From positions 792,001 to 856,000 of the forward strand of contig LSFY01000001.1 of the NCBI GenBank assembly GCA_001584565.1: a stretch of DNA of 64,000 nucleotides. Reading direction: 5' to 3'. Positions 28,013 through 37,387 of the stretch are shown piece by piece. Positions within the stretch are counted from its first letter, which is position 1. Every line of letters begins with the position of its first letter. A program made the position numbers and the translations under genes. The DNA comes from Alkalithermobacter thermoalcaliphilus JW-YL-7 = DSM 7308. GTDB lineage: Bacteria; Bacillota; Clostridia; Peptostreptococcales; Peptostreptococcaceae. The notes under the pieces are model-generated. The model had not been told where the DNA came from and made no database searches. It saw nothing but the letters and a program-made list of their open reading frames with translations.

Positions 28013-29860
28013 TTGGACTATTATTATGAAGGTAGTGATTTAGGGGCTATTTATAATAAAGAGTATACTAGTTTTAAGGTGTGGTCTCCTGTTGCTGAAA
28101 ATATGATGCTTGTTTTGTATGAAAGCTATCACGATATTTCAGGAAAAGAATATAACATGAAAAAGCGTGAAAATGGAATATGGGAGATTAAGCTTTATGG
28201 AGATTATAAAAATAAGTATTACAACTATAAAATTACTATAGATAATGTTCAAAAACTAGTTGTAGATCCATATACAAAAGGAGCTACTGCGAATGGAAGA
28301 AAAGGCATGATTTTGGATTTTAGCTCTACTAATCCTAATGGGTGGGATACACATAAATTGCCAAAACCTATAAAACAAAGCCAAGCTATAATATACGAAG
28401 TTCATATAAGGGATTTTACAGTTGATAAAAATATACCTATAAAAAATAGGGGCAAATATTTAGCTTTTACTGAAAGTGCTGTGTTGGAGTATTTACAAGA
28501 TTTAGGAATAACACATCTGCACATACTTCCTATATTTGATTTTGAAAGTATAGATGAAACTATAGAAGGTCAATACAACTGGGGGTATGATCCTTGTTTA
28601 TATAATGTTCCTGAAGGATCTTATGCAACAGATCCATATGATGGTTGCGTTAGAATTAAGGAGTTAAAGCAAATGATAAAATCTTTACATGAAAAAGACA
28701 TAAGGGTAGTTATGGATGTTGTGTATAATCACACTTATAAAACAGAAACTTCACCATTTGATATATTGGTTCCTAAGTACTATTATAGATTAAATAAAGA
28801 CGGAAGTTACTCAAATGGCTCAGGATGTGGAAATGAAGTAGCTACAGAAAAGAAAATGGTAAGAAAATTTATTATAGACTCTCTTAAGTTTTGGGTTAGT
28901 GAATATAAAATAGATGGATTTAGATTTGATTTAATGGGACTTATAGATATAGAAACGATGAAAGAAATAGAAAAAGAATTAAGACAAATTAACCCTAATG
29001 TTTTGATATATGGTGAGCCTTGGACAGCAGGGGAGAGTACTCTTGATTATAATAAAAGATTTTTAAAAGGAAAACAAAAAGGAACTAAAATAGCAGTATT
29101 TAATGATGACTTTAGAGATGCCATAAAAGGAGACAATGACGGATATATAAAAGGATTTATAAATGGTGGATTTGGATTTGAAAAACAAATTAAAAAAGGC
29201 ATTTCAGGAAGTATATTTTATGACAAAGAGATATATGGATTTTGTAACGATCCTGTAGAAAGTATAAACTATGTAAGTTCTCATGATAATTTAACTTTAT
29301 TTGACAAAATAAAGTTAACTAGCGATGGGATGAATGAAGAAGAAATAGAAAAAATGAATAGATTAGCTTTATCCATAATACTTACATCTCAAGGCGTTCC
29401 TTTTATTCATTCAGGAAGTGAGATATTAAGAAGTAAAAAAGGACATCATAACACATACAACTTAGGTGATGATGTAAATAAAATAAATTGGGAAAATAAA
29501 TATAAATATCATAACACTTTAGAATATATAAAAAACTTGATTCATTTTAGAAAAAGCCAGAAAGTTATGATGTTAGAAAATGCAAATCAGGTAAGAGAAG
29601 CACTAAAATTTATCGATTCTCCTGCAAACACTGTAGTCTATACACTAACGTCTAAATATAATGGAGATTACAAATATATATTTATAGTTCATAATGCTAA
29701 TAAAGAAAGAGTGTCTATCAAACTTCCTAAAAAAGGAGAATGGTTCATAATAGCAGATGAAAAAAATGTTTATATAAATAAACCACCTTGCAAAATACTA
29801 GATAGTATACAAGTTCCTTCAATATCAACTTATATATTGTGTAAAAAAGTCTTTTGTTGA
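28013..29860 (+). CDS. pulA: Type I pullulanase (debranching enzyme)
   Basis: The 615-residue GH13 enzyme cleaves alpha-1,6 branches. The type I pullulanase signature YNWGYDP is present, preceded by a CBM48-like N-terminal domain (YTSFKVWSPVAENMMLVLYE). Catalytic residues: nucleophile Asp in DGFRFDLMGLID, acid/base Glu in IYGEPWTAG, and stabilising Asp in VSSHDNLTLFD. There is no signal peptide, so it is probably cytoplasmic and acts on limit glycogen left by GlgP. Translation starts at TTG after GAGGGGAT. It closes the operon. Confidence 0.94.
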   Translation: MDYYYEGSDLGAIYNKEYTSFKVWSPVAENMMLVLYESYHDISGKEYNMKKRENGIWEIKLYGDYKNKYYNYKITIDNVQKLVVDPYTKGATANGRKGMILDFSSTNPNGWDTHKLPKPIKQSQAIIYEVHIRDFTVDKNIPIKNRGKYLAFTESAVLEYLQDLGITHLHILPIFDFESIDETIEGQYNWGYDPCLYNVPEGSYATDPYDGCVRIKELKQMIKSLHEKDIRVVMDVVYNHTYKTETSPFDILVPKYYYRLNKDGSYSNGSGCGNEVATEKKMVRKFIIDSLKFWVSEYKIDGFRFDLMGLIDIETMKEIEKELRQINPNVLIYGEPWTAGESTLDYNKRFLKGKQKGTKIAVFNDDFRDAIKGDNDGYIKGFINGGFGFEKQIKKGISGSIFYDKEIYGFCNDPVESINYVSSHDNLTLFDKIKLTSDGMNEEEIEKMNRLALSIILTSQGVPFIHSGSEILRSKKGHHNTYNLGDDVNKINWENKYKYHNTLEYIKNLIHFRKSQKVMMLENANQVREALKFIDSPANTVVYTLTSKYNGDYKYIFIVHNANKERVSIKLPKKGEWFIIADEKNVYINKPPCKILDSIQVPSISTYILCKKVFC

Positions 29861-29883
29861 AAATTTTCAACAAAAGACTTTTT
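29844..29883. terminator. 40-nt perfect palindrome, bidirectional terminator
   Basis: Two 20-base arms (29844-29863 and 29864-29883) are exact reverse complements, with A-run and T-run at opposite ends. It overlaps the pulA stop and lies 12 bases before the convergent aminopeptidase stop. Confidence 0.92.
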
Positions 29884-29895
29884 CATAAGAAATTA

Positions 29896-31131
29896 TTATT
29901 TTAAAGCCCAATTTCCATTTTTAAATATTTGAACTTGTTCGTTTTCATCTGTATATCCTATTATATCAAGGTTTTCAGATCCGATCATAAAATCTACATG
30001 AACAAGTGAGGTATTAGCTCCAGCATCTATTAACTCTTGCTCAGACATATTATTTCCGTCTTCAAGACAAATAGGATATGCCATACCAAATGCTAGGTGA
30101 CATGATGCATTTTCATCAAACAATGTATTGTAAAATATAGTATTTAAATTTGAAATAGGACTGTTGTGAGGTACTAGAGCAACTTCCCCTAAATAACAAG
30201 AACCTTCATCTGTCTCTATCAATTTTTTAAGAGTTTCATATCCTTTTTCAGCAGTAAAATCTATTATTTTACCATCTTTAAATGTTAAGGTAAAATTATC
30301 TATTAAGTTCCCACTATAGTTAAGAGGTTTAGTACTTTTTACTACTCCATTAACACCTTTTTTAGATGGAAGAGTAAATATTTCTTCTGTTGGAATATTA
30401 GCAACAAAATATGTTCCGTTTTTAGTGTATTCACCACCACCGGTCCATATATGTTTACTTGGAAGCTCTATAACAAGATCGGTACCATCTCCTTTGAAGT
30501 GAAGTCTTTTAAACTTTTTTGAGTTTAGATAATCAGTTTTATTTTTTAAATCATCTAAATGATTTTTCCAAGTTTCAACAGGATTTTCTAAGTTTGTTCT
30601 TGTTATTTTAAATATACTATCCCAAAGTTTTTCAACAGCCTTTTCGTTCTCTAGATCAGGATAAACTTTACAAGCCCAATCTTTTGTTGGAGCACATACA
30701 ACACACCAAGGAACATTATTTCCCATTAAATACTCTCTATAATTTTTAAGAGCTTTAGATCTAACTTTGTTAGATAAAGCAACTAGGTCGGGATTAACAT
30801 TTTTCAAAAGTTCAGGATTAGATCCTGATATAGATAAAAATGCAGCTCCTTCTTTAGCTAATTCCTCATAAGTATTTACCTTCCAGTTAGGAAAAGTTTC
30901 AAAAGCTTCTTTTGGAGCATTCATATATTTTATCAAAGTTAATTCATCATCAATCCATTCTATATGAACGTCTTTAGCTCCTAAATTGTAGGCATGTTTT
31001 ACTAAAAGTTTTGTAAAATATGCACACTCAATAGGAGAGGTTATAGCAAGAATTTGATTTTTTTGTATATTAATACCTATAGATAATATTAGTTTGGAAT
31101 ATTCATTCAATAGTTTATCAAATTGATTCAT
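29896..31131 (-). CDS. M29-family aminopeptidase
   Basis: The 411-residue protein matches the thermophilic aminopeptidase family (AmpS/PepS): FTKLLVKHAYNLGAKDVHIEW, a middle ELPSKHIWTGGGEYT and NIPTEEIFTLPSK, GEVALVPHNSPIS, FDENASCHLAFGMAYP and HVDFMIGSENLDI. These contain the Glu, His and Asp residues that bind the two metals. The length is normal. AGGAGG lies upstream on the minus strand. It is the second of two leftward genes, 16 bases after the YbjQ-type gene. Confidence 0.93.
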   Translation of the reverse strand: MNQFDKLLNEYSKLILSIGINIQKNQILAITSPIECAYFTKLLVKHAYNLGAKDVHIEWIDDELTLIKYMNAPKEAFETFPNWKVNTYEELAKEGAAFLSISGSNPELLKNVNPDLVALSNKVRSKALKNYREYLMGNNVPWCVVCAPTKDWACKVYPDLENEKAVEKLWDSIFKITRTNLENPVETWKNHLDDLKNKTDYLNSKKFKRLHFKGDGTDLVIELPSKHIWTGGGEYTKNGTYFVANIPTEEIFTLPSKKGVNGVVKSTKPLNYSGNLIDNFTLTFKDGKIIDFTAEKGYETLKKLIETDEGSCYLGEVALVPHNSPISNLNTIFYNTLFDENASCHLAFGMAYPICLEDGNNMSEQELIDAGANTSLVHVDFMIGSENLDIIGYTDENEQVQIFKNGNWALK

Positions 31132-31147
31132 ACAGTTCCTCCTTTTG

Positions 31148-31468
31148 TTATTCTATTACAACAGCAGTGCCTGATACAGTTACTAACATCATGCTTGAGT
31201 TTTGACCTAATACTTCATAATCAAAGTCAACACCAATAACAGCATTAGCTCCAATAGACTTTGCTCTTTTTTTCATCTCATCTAAAGCCTCTTCTCTAGC
31301 CTTTACTAATTCATTTTCATAAGATTTAGATCTTCCACCAAATATGTCCGAAAGTCCAGCCATAAAATCTTTTACTATATTTATACCTGTTATAACTTCA
31401 CCAAATACAATTCCTCTATATTCTTTGATTCTTTTATTTTCTAATACATTCGTAGTAGTAATAATCAC
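31148..31468 (-). CDS. YbjQ/UPF0145 family protein
   Basis: GTG at 31468 (106 aa) is used because GGGAGGTGA lies just upstream on the minus strand. A TTG-type extension to 31534 would add 22 basic residues not expected in the family. The protein has the family motifs [24 protein letters not shown] near the start, [25 protein letters not shown] in the middle, and [14 protein letters not shown] at the end. It is a small beta-rich protein of unknown function (often labelled heavy-metal-binding domain). It is probably cotranscribed with the aminopeptidase. Confidence 0.87.
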   Translation of the reverse strand: MIITTTNVLENKRIKEYRGIVFGEVITGINIVKDFMAGLSDIFGGRSKSYENELVKAREEALDEMKKRAKSIGANAVIGVDFDYEVLGQNSSMMLVTVSGTAVVIE

Positions 31469-31546
31469 TTTATTCACCTCCCTATAATAATATTTTCGCT
31501 TAAAGTACAAATATACCTTCTTACGAATAGTCATAAAGATAAAATA

Positions 31547-31555
31547 TGTTATAAT
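31547..31555 (+). promoter_or_regulatory. Extended -10 promoter for recJ
   Basis: TG-T-TATAAT (31547-31555) is a perfect extended -10 element about 40 bases before the recJ start. No good -35 box is visible. Confidence 0.45.
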
Positions 31556-31595
31556 TTATTGTGTTTAAATTCTAGCTTAGATTATGGAGGATACA

Positions 31596-33281
31596 ATGGA
31601 AAAGATATGGGATGTAAAAATGGAAAGAATAGAAAATATGTCTTTGATAGAGGCTATACTTTCTTATAAAGGAATATACGAAAAAAAAGACATAGAAGAA
31701 TTTCTATCTGATAAACCTCAAAGAACATATAATCCGTATTTAATGCTAAATATGGACAAAGCAGTAGAAAAAATAATATACCATATAGAAAGAAAAAGCA
31801 AAATTGTAGTATTTGGTGATTATGATGTCGATGGAGTTACAGGAACTACACTTTTAGTAGAATTTTTACGAAACTTAACTAACAATATAGATTATTATAT
31901 ACCTAATAGATTTTCTGAAGGATATGGACTAAACAAAGAAGCTATAGCATATATAAAGGATACAATGAAAGCAGATTTAATCATAACTGTTGATAATGGA
32001 GTAAGTTCGTTTGATGAGGTTGAATATGCTATAAAAATAGGTATGGATATAATAATTACAGACCACCATAATCCGCCAGATAAACTTCCTGAAACAATTG
32101 TTATAAATCCAAAACAAAATAATGATAACTATCCATTTAAAGAACTTTGTGGATGTGCAGTTGCATTTAAACTAGCCCAAGCTTTAAAAATAAGACTTAA
32201 CAATTTACCTGGCGATATATTAAGAAAATCTCTAGACCTTGTAACCTTAGCGACTATATCTGATATGGTTCCTTTAATTGATGAAAATAGAACATTCGTA
32301 AAATATGGACTAAAAATGATAAATAACAGTAAAAGACTAGGTTTATCTACATTAATAGAAAAAGCAGGACTTAAAGACAAATGTATAAATTCAGGAAGAA
32401 TAGGATATATAATAGGACCTTGTTTTAATGCAGCTGGAAGAATTGAAGATGCAAAACTTGGCGTAAAACTTCTTATGGAAACTGATAAAGACAAAGCTAA
32501 ATATCTTGCAGATATACTATATAACCTCAATATTCAAAGACAGAAAGTTCAAGAAAAAGGAGAAGAAAATTGTAAAAGGTTAGTAGAAGACAAATATCTT
32601 GATGATGATTTTTTAGTTGTAAGATCAGATGATATATCTGAAGGAGTAATAGGTATTGTAGCAGGTAGAATAAAAGATATATTCTATAAACCAACCCTTG
32701 TAGTTAGTAAAGGAAGCGAAGGTTATTTAAAGGGAAGTGGAAGAAGTATTAAAGGAATAAATATATATGAAGAGCTAAAGAAAGTATCAGATCTATTTAT
32801 AGGATTTGGTGGACATGAAATGGCATGTGGATTTTCCATAGAAGAAGAAAATTTAAATGAGTTAAGAGAAAGATTAAACAAAAGAGCAAAAGAAATAAAA
32901 CAAAAAGATCCTTATATATTTATTCCTAAGATTGATGTTATTACTACAATGATGTCGAATGAACTTAATATAGATTTAATAAATCAATTATCAAAACTTG
33001 AACCATACGGGATAGGAAATCCTAAGCCTTTATTCTTGATGAAAAATATTAATGTTAATAAAAATTTTACAAAAGAATGTGGATCTAACAATACACATTT
33101 AAAACTGTCTGCTCATAAAGATAGTATATTTTTAAATGGAATAGGATTTTCTTTAGCACAAAAATATAAAGAGCTAGGGTCTCCTGATGTTATAGACATA
33201 ATTTTTACACCAGAGATTAATGAATTTAATGGTAAAATAACAGTTCAAATGATTATAGAAGATATAAAGAAAGCTTTATAA
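31596..33281 (+). CDS. recJ: Single-stranded-DNA-specific exonuclease RecJ
   Basis: ATG 31596 (561 aa) follows GGAGG by 5 bases; the ATG at 31584 overlaps that site. The DHH phosphoesterase core is clear: VVFGDYDVDGVTGTT (motif I), ITVDNGVSS (II), IITDHHNPP (III, the DHH box), GCAVAFKLAQ and LATISDMVPL (IV). The DHHA1 domain has GFGGHEMACGFSI. The C-terminal OB-like domain is short, so this is the compact RecJ form rather than the about 780-residue Bacillus type. It would degrade ssDNA 5' to 3' in recombination and repair. Confidence 0.93.
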   Translation: MEKIWDVKMERIENMSLIEAILSYKGIYEKKDIEEFLSDKPQRTYNPYLMLNMDKAVEKIIYHIERKSKIVVFGDYDVDGVTGTTLLVEFLRNLTNNIDYYIPNRFSEGYGLNKEAIAYIKDTMKADLIITVDNGVSSFDEVEYAIKIGMDIIITDHHNPPDKLPETIVINPKQNNDNYPFKELCGCAVAFKLAQALKIRLNNLPGDILRKSLDLVTLATISDMVPLIDENRTFVKYGLKMINNSKRLGLSTLIEKAGLKDKCINSGRIGYIIGPCFNAAGRIEDAKLGVKLLMETDKDKAKYLADILYNLNIQRQKVQEKGEENCKRLVEDKYLDDDFLVVRSDDISEGVIGIVAGRIKDIFYKPTLVVSKGSEGYLKGSGRSIKGINIYEELKKVSDLFIGFGGHEMACGFSIEEENLNELRERLNKRAKEIKQKDPYIFIPKIDVITTMMSNELNIDLINQLSKLEPYGIGNPKPLFLMKNINVNKNFTKECGSNNTHLKLSAHKDSIFLNGIGFSLAQKYKELGSPDVIDIIFTPEINEFNGKITVQMIIEDIKKAL

Positions 33282-33350
33282 AAAGAACAAATGAGAAGGT
33301 GGATTAATATAATATAATCTGAAAATATAAAACAAGGAAGTGTATAGTAT

Positions 33351-35372
33351 ATGATCAATAATTTGTATTCTAAGGATATTATTAAAAGATTTTTGCCACC
33401 TTCTTCTAAAATATTGAGGATGCACAATTATCACAATAAGCCAGCTATTTTGATATCTGATTTTGATAAAGACAAAAACATAGAAATAGTTGTATTTTAT
33501 AAACTCCATGAAAATGTATATATTTCTTTATTAAAAAATATTAATAAAGACTGGAAAATAGTATCTACTTTAGATGGGAAATATGAAAAACTAGATTATG
33601 CAGGTATTTTAGATGACAAAATTATTGTCAAGTGGAAAGAAAAAAGCTTAAGTAGTTTATTAATGTTAAGCGACTCAAAGTTAGAATACGTTAATAAACT
33701 ATATCCAGCTAGTATATTTAGTATATCAGGAAGAAAATGGGGTTATATAAATGAGGATGGTAATTTTGTAATCGAAGCTATGTACGATTATGCACAAGCT
33801 TTTAAAGAAAACATAGCCATAGTTGTTAAAGAAAATTTGTATGGAGTTATAGATATGTACGGAAATTATGTTGTTTATCCTAGGTATAATTTTATAGATG
33901 AATTTAGAGAAAAAAGAGCAATAGTAGTAAAGGATTCTTCGTTTAGAATAATAGATACAGATGGTATTGAAATTACTCAAAAAGATTATAGCTATATATC
34001 AGCGTTTAGTAACAATAGGGCCTTATTTAGAGAAGGGTACCTTTATGGTTATTTAGATCTGTATGGAAATGAGGTAATACCTGCTAAATATAAAGATGCA
34101 ACTGATTTTAGAGAAGATAAAGCAGTTGTAAATGTTGATGATAATCTATATTACCTAATAGGAATTGATGGGGATATAATTAATACTTACAGATATTACT
34201 TTGTAGGAGAAATAAGAAATAACCTTTTAGTTTTTAGGCCAGATATAGATAGTAAGTTTGGATATATTGATGAAAGTGGAAATGTTATAATACCACCTAA
34301 GTATACTTTTGCTAAATCTTTTGAGTTTGATAGAGCTATAGTAGATATTTCTGAGGATTATACAAATAGGTATGGGGTTATAGATAAAAAAGGGGATTTT
34401 ATAATAGAACCTAAGTATAACGACATAAAAATATTAGATAGAAATAGGTTAGCATTAGGGATAAGTATTGATGAAAACAATCCTTTTTTAGGATCTGTAT
34501 ATGCAATAGCTGATATGAATGGAAACATTATTACGGATTTTATTTATTATGAAATATATGAATATAAAGAAGGTATTGCTAGCGTTTATGATGGAGAGAG
34601 TACGGTTTTCGTAGACTATAATGGAGTTATTAAAAGTGATTTACCTATAGTAAAAGGAAAAGGAAGATTATATCTTTATCCAAATTTAATTAGAGCAGAT
34701 ATAGATTTAAGAACTTTTTATTTAGACAAAAATAGTAAAGTTGTGTATAAAGAAAATGAAACTTTATTACTTAACAGTAAATATAAAGTAATACAAGAAA
34801 AATTTAAACCAAATAAAGATTATTTAGTTTATTATCCTCAAATAAGTGGAATGGAAAATAACCAAGATTATGTAAATGAAAAATTAAAAAATCTTTCTAA
34901 CGTAAAAGAAATAAGTAAAGATACTCAGCTTGAATATGTGTATACGGGAGATTTTTATGTGCATTTTTTTAGAAAAAACCTATTAGTTTTAAATTTATAC
35001 TCTTATGAATATTATTTTGGAGCAGCTCATGGAATGCCAAATAAAATTTATGTGCACATAAACCTAGAAAATGGAAATATCCACAAAATGGGAGATCTTT
35101 TTAAGAAAGATAGCGAGTATTTAGAAGAAATAAGTCGAATAATAAGAGAAAAAATAGAAAACGATGAAGAGTACTCGTATGTGTTTCCTGAAGTATTTGT
35201 AGAAATAAATCCTGATACGTTATTTTATATAGATGAAAAATCATTATATATTTATTTTTTACCTTATGAAATAGGACCTTATGCTGCTGGATTTATTCAG
35301 TTTGAAATACCATATGAAGATATAATTGATTTAATAGATGTAAATGGTCAGTTTTGGAAATCATTTAATTAA
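33351..35372 (+). CDS. WG-repeat protein with C-terminal DUF3298 domain
   Basis: The 673-residue protein starts with a domain of about 120 residues like FG-GAP/VCBS blades (AILISDFDKDKNIEIVVFYKL). It then carries eight or nine WG-type repeats (WGYINEDGNFVIE, YGVIDMYGNYVVY, YGYLDLYGNEVIP, FGYIDESGNVIIP, YGVIDKKGDFIIE and weaker copies). The last 190 residues match DUF3298/RsiV-like domains (YEYYFGAAHGMPNK, INPDTLFYIDEKSLYIYFLPYEIGPYAAG). No signal peptide or membrane segment is visible, so the protein appears cytosolic, unusual for DUF3298. AAGGAAGTG precedes the ATG. Confidence 0.85.
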   Translation: MINNLYSKDIIKRFLPPSSKILRMHNYHNKPAILISDFDKDKNIEIVVFYKLHENVYISLLKNINKDWKIVSTLDGKYEKLDYAGILDDKIIVKWKEKSLSSLLMLSDSKLEYVNKLYPASIFSISGRKWGYINEDGNFVIEAMYDYAQAFKENIAIVVKENLYGVIDMYGNYVVYPRYNFIDEFREKRAIVVKDSSFRIIDTDGIEITQKDYSYISAFSNNRALFREGYLYGYLDLYGNEVIPAKYKDATDFREDKAVVNVDDNLYYLIGIDGDIINTYRYYFVGEIRNNLLVFRPDIDSKFGYIDESGNVIIPPKYTFAKSFEFDRAIVDISEDYTNRYGVIDKKGDFIIEPKYNDIKILDRNRLALGISIDENNPFLGSVYAIADMNGNIITDFIYYEIYEYKEGIASVYDGESTVFVDYNGVIKSDLPIVKGKGRLYLYPNLIRADIDLRTFYLDKNSKVVYKENETLLLNSKYKVIQEKFKPNKDYLVYYPQISGMENNQDYVNEKLKNLSNVKEISKDTQLEYVYTGDFYVHFFRKNLLVLNLYSYEYYFGAAHGMPNKIYVHINLENGNIHKMGDLFKKDSEYLEEISRIIREKIENDEEYSYVFPEVFVEINPDTLFYIDEKSLYIYFLPYEIGPYAAGFIQFEIPYEDIIDLIDVNGQFWKSFN

Positions 35373-35397
35373 TTAGTCGGCATTATGCCGACTAATT
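35371..35397 (+). terminator. Hairpin after the WG-repeat gene
   Basis: A 13-base arm (35371-35383) pairs perfectly with 35385-35397. The T-run is weak, so termination may be incomplete. Confidence 0.6.
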
Positions 35398-35402
35398 TAA
35401 TG

Positions 35403-35431
35403 TTGACAAGTTTAGATATTAATGATATTTT
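35403..35431 (+). promoter_or_regulatory. Candidate promoter of queT
   Basis: TTGACA (35403-35408) is a perfect -35 box. TATTTT (35426-35431) follows after 17 bases as a modest -10 box. The leader is then about 45 bases; no preQ1 riboswitch consensus was recognised in it. Confidence 0.45.
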
Positions 35432-35482
35432 TTAAATGCCCTAGAACACATCACACTTTATATTTAAGAGAGGGGTTAAACT

Positions 35483-35947
35483 ATGAAAAAAAATAAATAT
35501 TTAGTACAAGCAGCGTTGATAGCTGCTATATATGCAACTATAACTATAATACTTGCACCTATAAGTTATGGTGAAATCCAAGTTAGGGTTTCAGAAGCAC
35601 TTACAGTACTTCCTTATTTTACACCTGCGGCTATTCCAGGATTGTTTGTAGGATGTATAATAGCTAATATCTATGGTGGACAGGGTATGATAGATATAGT
35701 ATTTGGAAGTTTGGCAACTCTTTTAGCTGCCATATTATCTTATAAAGCAAACAAAAAAATACTTGTACCATTACCACCAGTTATAATAAATGGGATAATT
35801 ATAGGATTTATACTCAATTATCTTTATTCAATACCTTTATTCATGGCAATGCTATGGGTATCTATAGGACAATTGATAGCTTGCTACGGAATAGGATATC
35901 CTTTGATGAAAACTTTAGAAAAATATAAAGAAAATATATTTGGATAA
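35483..35947 (+). CDS. queT: QueT-family queuosine-precursor transporter
   Basis: The 154-residue membrane protein has about five hydrophobic helices. It carries the QueT/COG4708 motifs YATITIILAPISYGEIQVRVSEALTVLPYFTP, GLFVGCIIANIYGGQG and FGSLATLLAAILSY. It is the substrate-binding S component of an energy-coupling-factor transporter thought to import preQ1 or preQ0 for tRNA queuosine. The ECF A and T components are not in the window. GAGAGGGG precedes the ATG. Confidence 0.93.
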   Translation: MKKNKYLVQAALIAAIYATITIILAPISYGEIQVRVSEALTVLPYFTPAAIPGLFVGCIIANIYGGQGMIDIVFGSLATLLAAILSYKANKKILVPLPPVIINGIIIGFILNYLYSIPLFMAMLWVSIGQLIACYGIGYPLMKTLEKYKENIFG

Positions 35948-36001
35948 AAACTAAAAAAGACAGTTCGAAATCCATCCTGTCTATAAACAAAACTAGGGCA
36001 T

Positions 36002-36030
36002 AAAAACCACCTGTTGAAGGTGGTTTTTAT
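36002..36030 (+). terminator. Terminator after queT
   Basis: An 11-bp perfect stem (36002-36012 with 36018-36028) ends in five T. Confidence 0.88.
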
Positions 36031-36110
36031 AATTTTAAGGAAGACTTTGTTTATAAAAATTGAATATTAAGCTAAATATTACTAATAATATTATTAAAAG
36101 GAGGGATATT

Positions 36111-36329
36111 ATGAAAATAGTAAAGGTTAGAAAAAACTCAGATGGAGATATAACTGATGTTATGTTAGATAATGGAAGTATTTATTGTGTCGATGAAGCT
36201 ATAAAGATGGTTAAGAGTGGATCGATTGATGGAGTAAATGTCGGACAAGCTAAAAATGGAAGAGAGTTTTTAAGAAGTAATCCTAATCAAGATAAAAGTG
36301 ATAATTTAGACAATCTTCCTATGTTCTAG
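36111..36329 (+). CDS. DUF3892 domain protein
   Basis: ATG 36111 (72 aa) follows AAAAGGAGGG; the ATG at 36060 would add 17 residues across the ribosome binding site. The protein matches DUF3892 small proteins: IVKVRKNSDGDITDVMLDNG, DEAIKMVKSGSIDGVNVGQAKNG and a C-terminal LRSNPNQDKSDNLDNLP. Function is unknown. It lies 31 bases before yhaM and is probably cotranscribed with it. Confidence 0.82.
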   Translation: MKIVKVRKNSDGDITDVMLDNGSIYCVDEAIKMVKSGSIDGVNVGQAKNGREFLRSNPNQDKSDNLDNLPMF

Positions 36330-36360
36330 ATGGAGACTGATCAAGAGTTGGTGATTTAAT

Positions 36361-37254
36361 ATGCAAAAAATTTTTATAAAAGACATACAAGAAGGAAGCG
36401 AATTTGTATCTACTTTTATGGTTATGAAAATAGTGATTGAAGATAAGGATGAAATAGTTGCTTTTTTAGGAGATAAAACAGGAGATATAAAAGCAGTAAT
36501 GCCTAATAAAGAGACTGTAAAAGTAGGTGATATACTTAAGGTAAATGCAGTAAAGGAAGAGATACTAAAGATTAGTGATTTTACAAGGATAGATAAGTTT
36601 GAAATAAAAGAATATTTACCGGTTGTAAATAAATCAATAGATAAAATAATGGATGAAATAGATTTAATATCTAAACAAGAGTTCAAAAGTGAAGAAGCTA
36701 AATGTTTAGATAATTATTTCTTTGGGAATGAATCTTTTGTAGAAAAGTTCAAAAGTGGCATAGCTGGATTGAGGCAACATCACAATTATATAGGAGGTTT
36801 AGCAGAACATACACTAAATGTTATGTACTTAGCAAAAACTTTATCTTACAGGTATGACATAAGATATAAAGAAATCGCTATATTAGCCTCAAAACTTCAT
36901 GATATAGGTAAAATTATAGAGTATAATACACAAGGTCCGTTTACAACAACTCTTGAAGGAGATTTAAAGGGACATATAGTAATTGGAAGTATGATGATAG
37001 AAGAAGCTTTTAAAAGCAATCCGAGTTTATATAGTGATGAGTTCAAAAATAGAATACTTGCATGTATAATTCAACACCATGGTAAAGTAGAATATGGATC
37101 TCCTAAAGCTGCAAATACAGAAGAGTCTTTTATAGTACATTATGCAGACTATGTAGATGCAAATCTCAACAAAATAGAGCAGATAAGGAATATTACTGAG
37201 AAAAATACATGGTCTGAATATGATAGAAGAATAGGAACAAGATTATATATGTAA
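36361..37254 (+). CDS. yhaM: 3'-5' exoribonuclease, YhaM family
   Basis: The 297-residue protein has an N-terminal OB fold (IKDIQEGSEFVSTFMVMKI ... KAVMPNKETVKVGDILKV) and a C-terminal HD domain (GLAEHTLNVMYLAK, ASKLHDIGKIIEY, GSMMIEEAF, IIQHHGKVEYGSP). This is the YhaM layout; Bacillus YhaM is a 3'-5' exonuclease that acts on RNA and ssDNA and trims transcript ends. The length is close to the Bacillus protein. The ribosome binding site is weak (GGTGA). A strong hairpin follows. Confidence 0.92.
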   Translation: MQKIFIKDIQEGSEFVSTFMVMKIVIEDKDEIVAFLGDKTGDIKAVMPNKETVKVGDILKVNAVKEEILKISDFTRIDKFEIKEYLPVVNKSIDKIMDEIDLISKQEFKSEEAKCLDNYFFGNESFVEKFKSGIAGLRQHHNYIGGLAEHTLNVMYLAKTLSYRYDIRYKEIAILASKLHDIGKIIEYNTQGPFTTTLEGDLKGHIVIGSMMIEEAFKSNPSLYSDEFKNRILACIIQHHGKVEYGSPKAANTEESFIVHYADYVDANLNKIEQIRNITEKNTWSEYDRRIGTRLYM

Positions 37255-37286
37255 TAAAGACTAGAGAAAAAACTCTAGTCTTTATT
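37253..37286 (+). terminator. Terminator after yhaM
   Basis: A 14-bp perfect stem (37253-37266 with 37273-37286) has a six-A loop. The following T-run is interrupted. Confidence 0.75.
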
Positions 37287-37387
37287 GATTTCCAGGGAAA
37301 TAATATTCTGAAAATTTTATGTTATATGCAATATTAGTTATCAAATGGTATAATTAATTTTAAATTATAATTAGATTTGGAGGGGCT

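Noticed and set aside
35958-35982. Hairpin AGACAG/CTGTCT after queT as a first terminator or small RNA
   Set aside because: The stem has only six pairs with a 13-base loop and no T-run; the real terminator is at 36002-36030.
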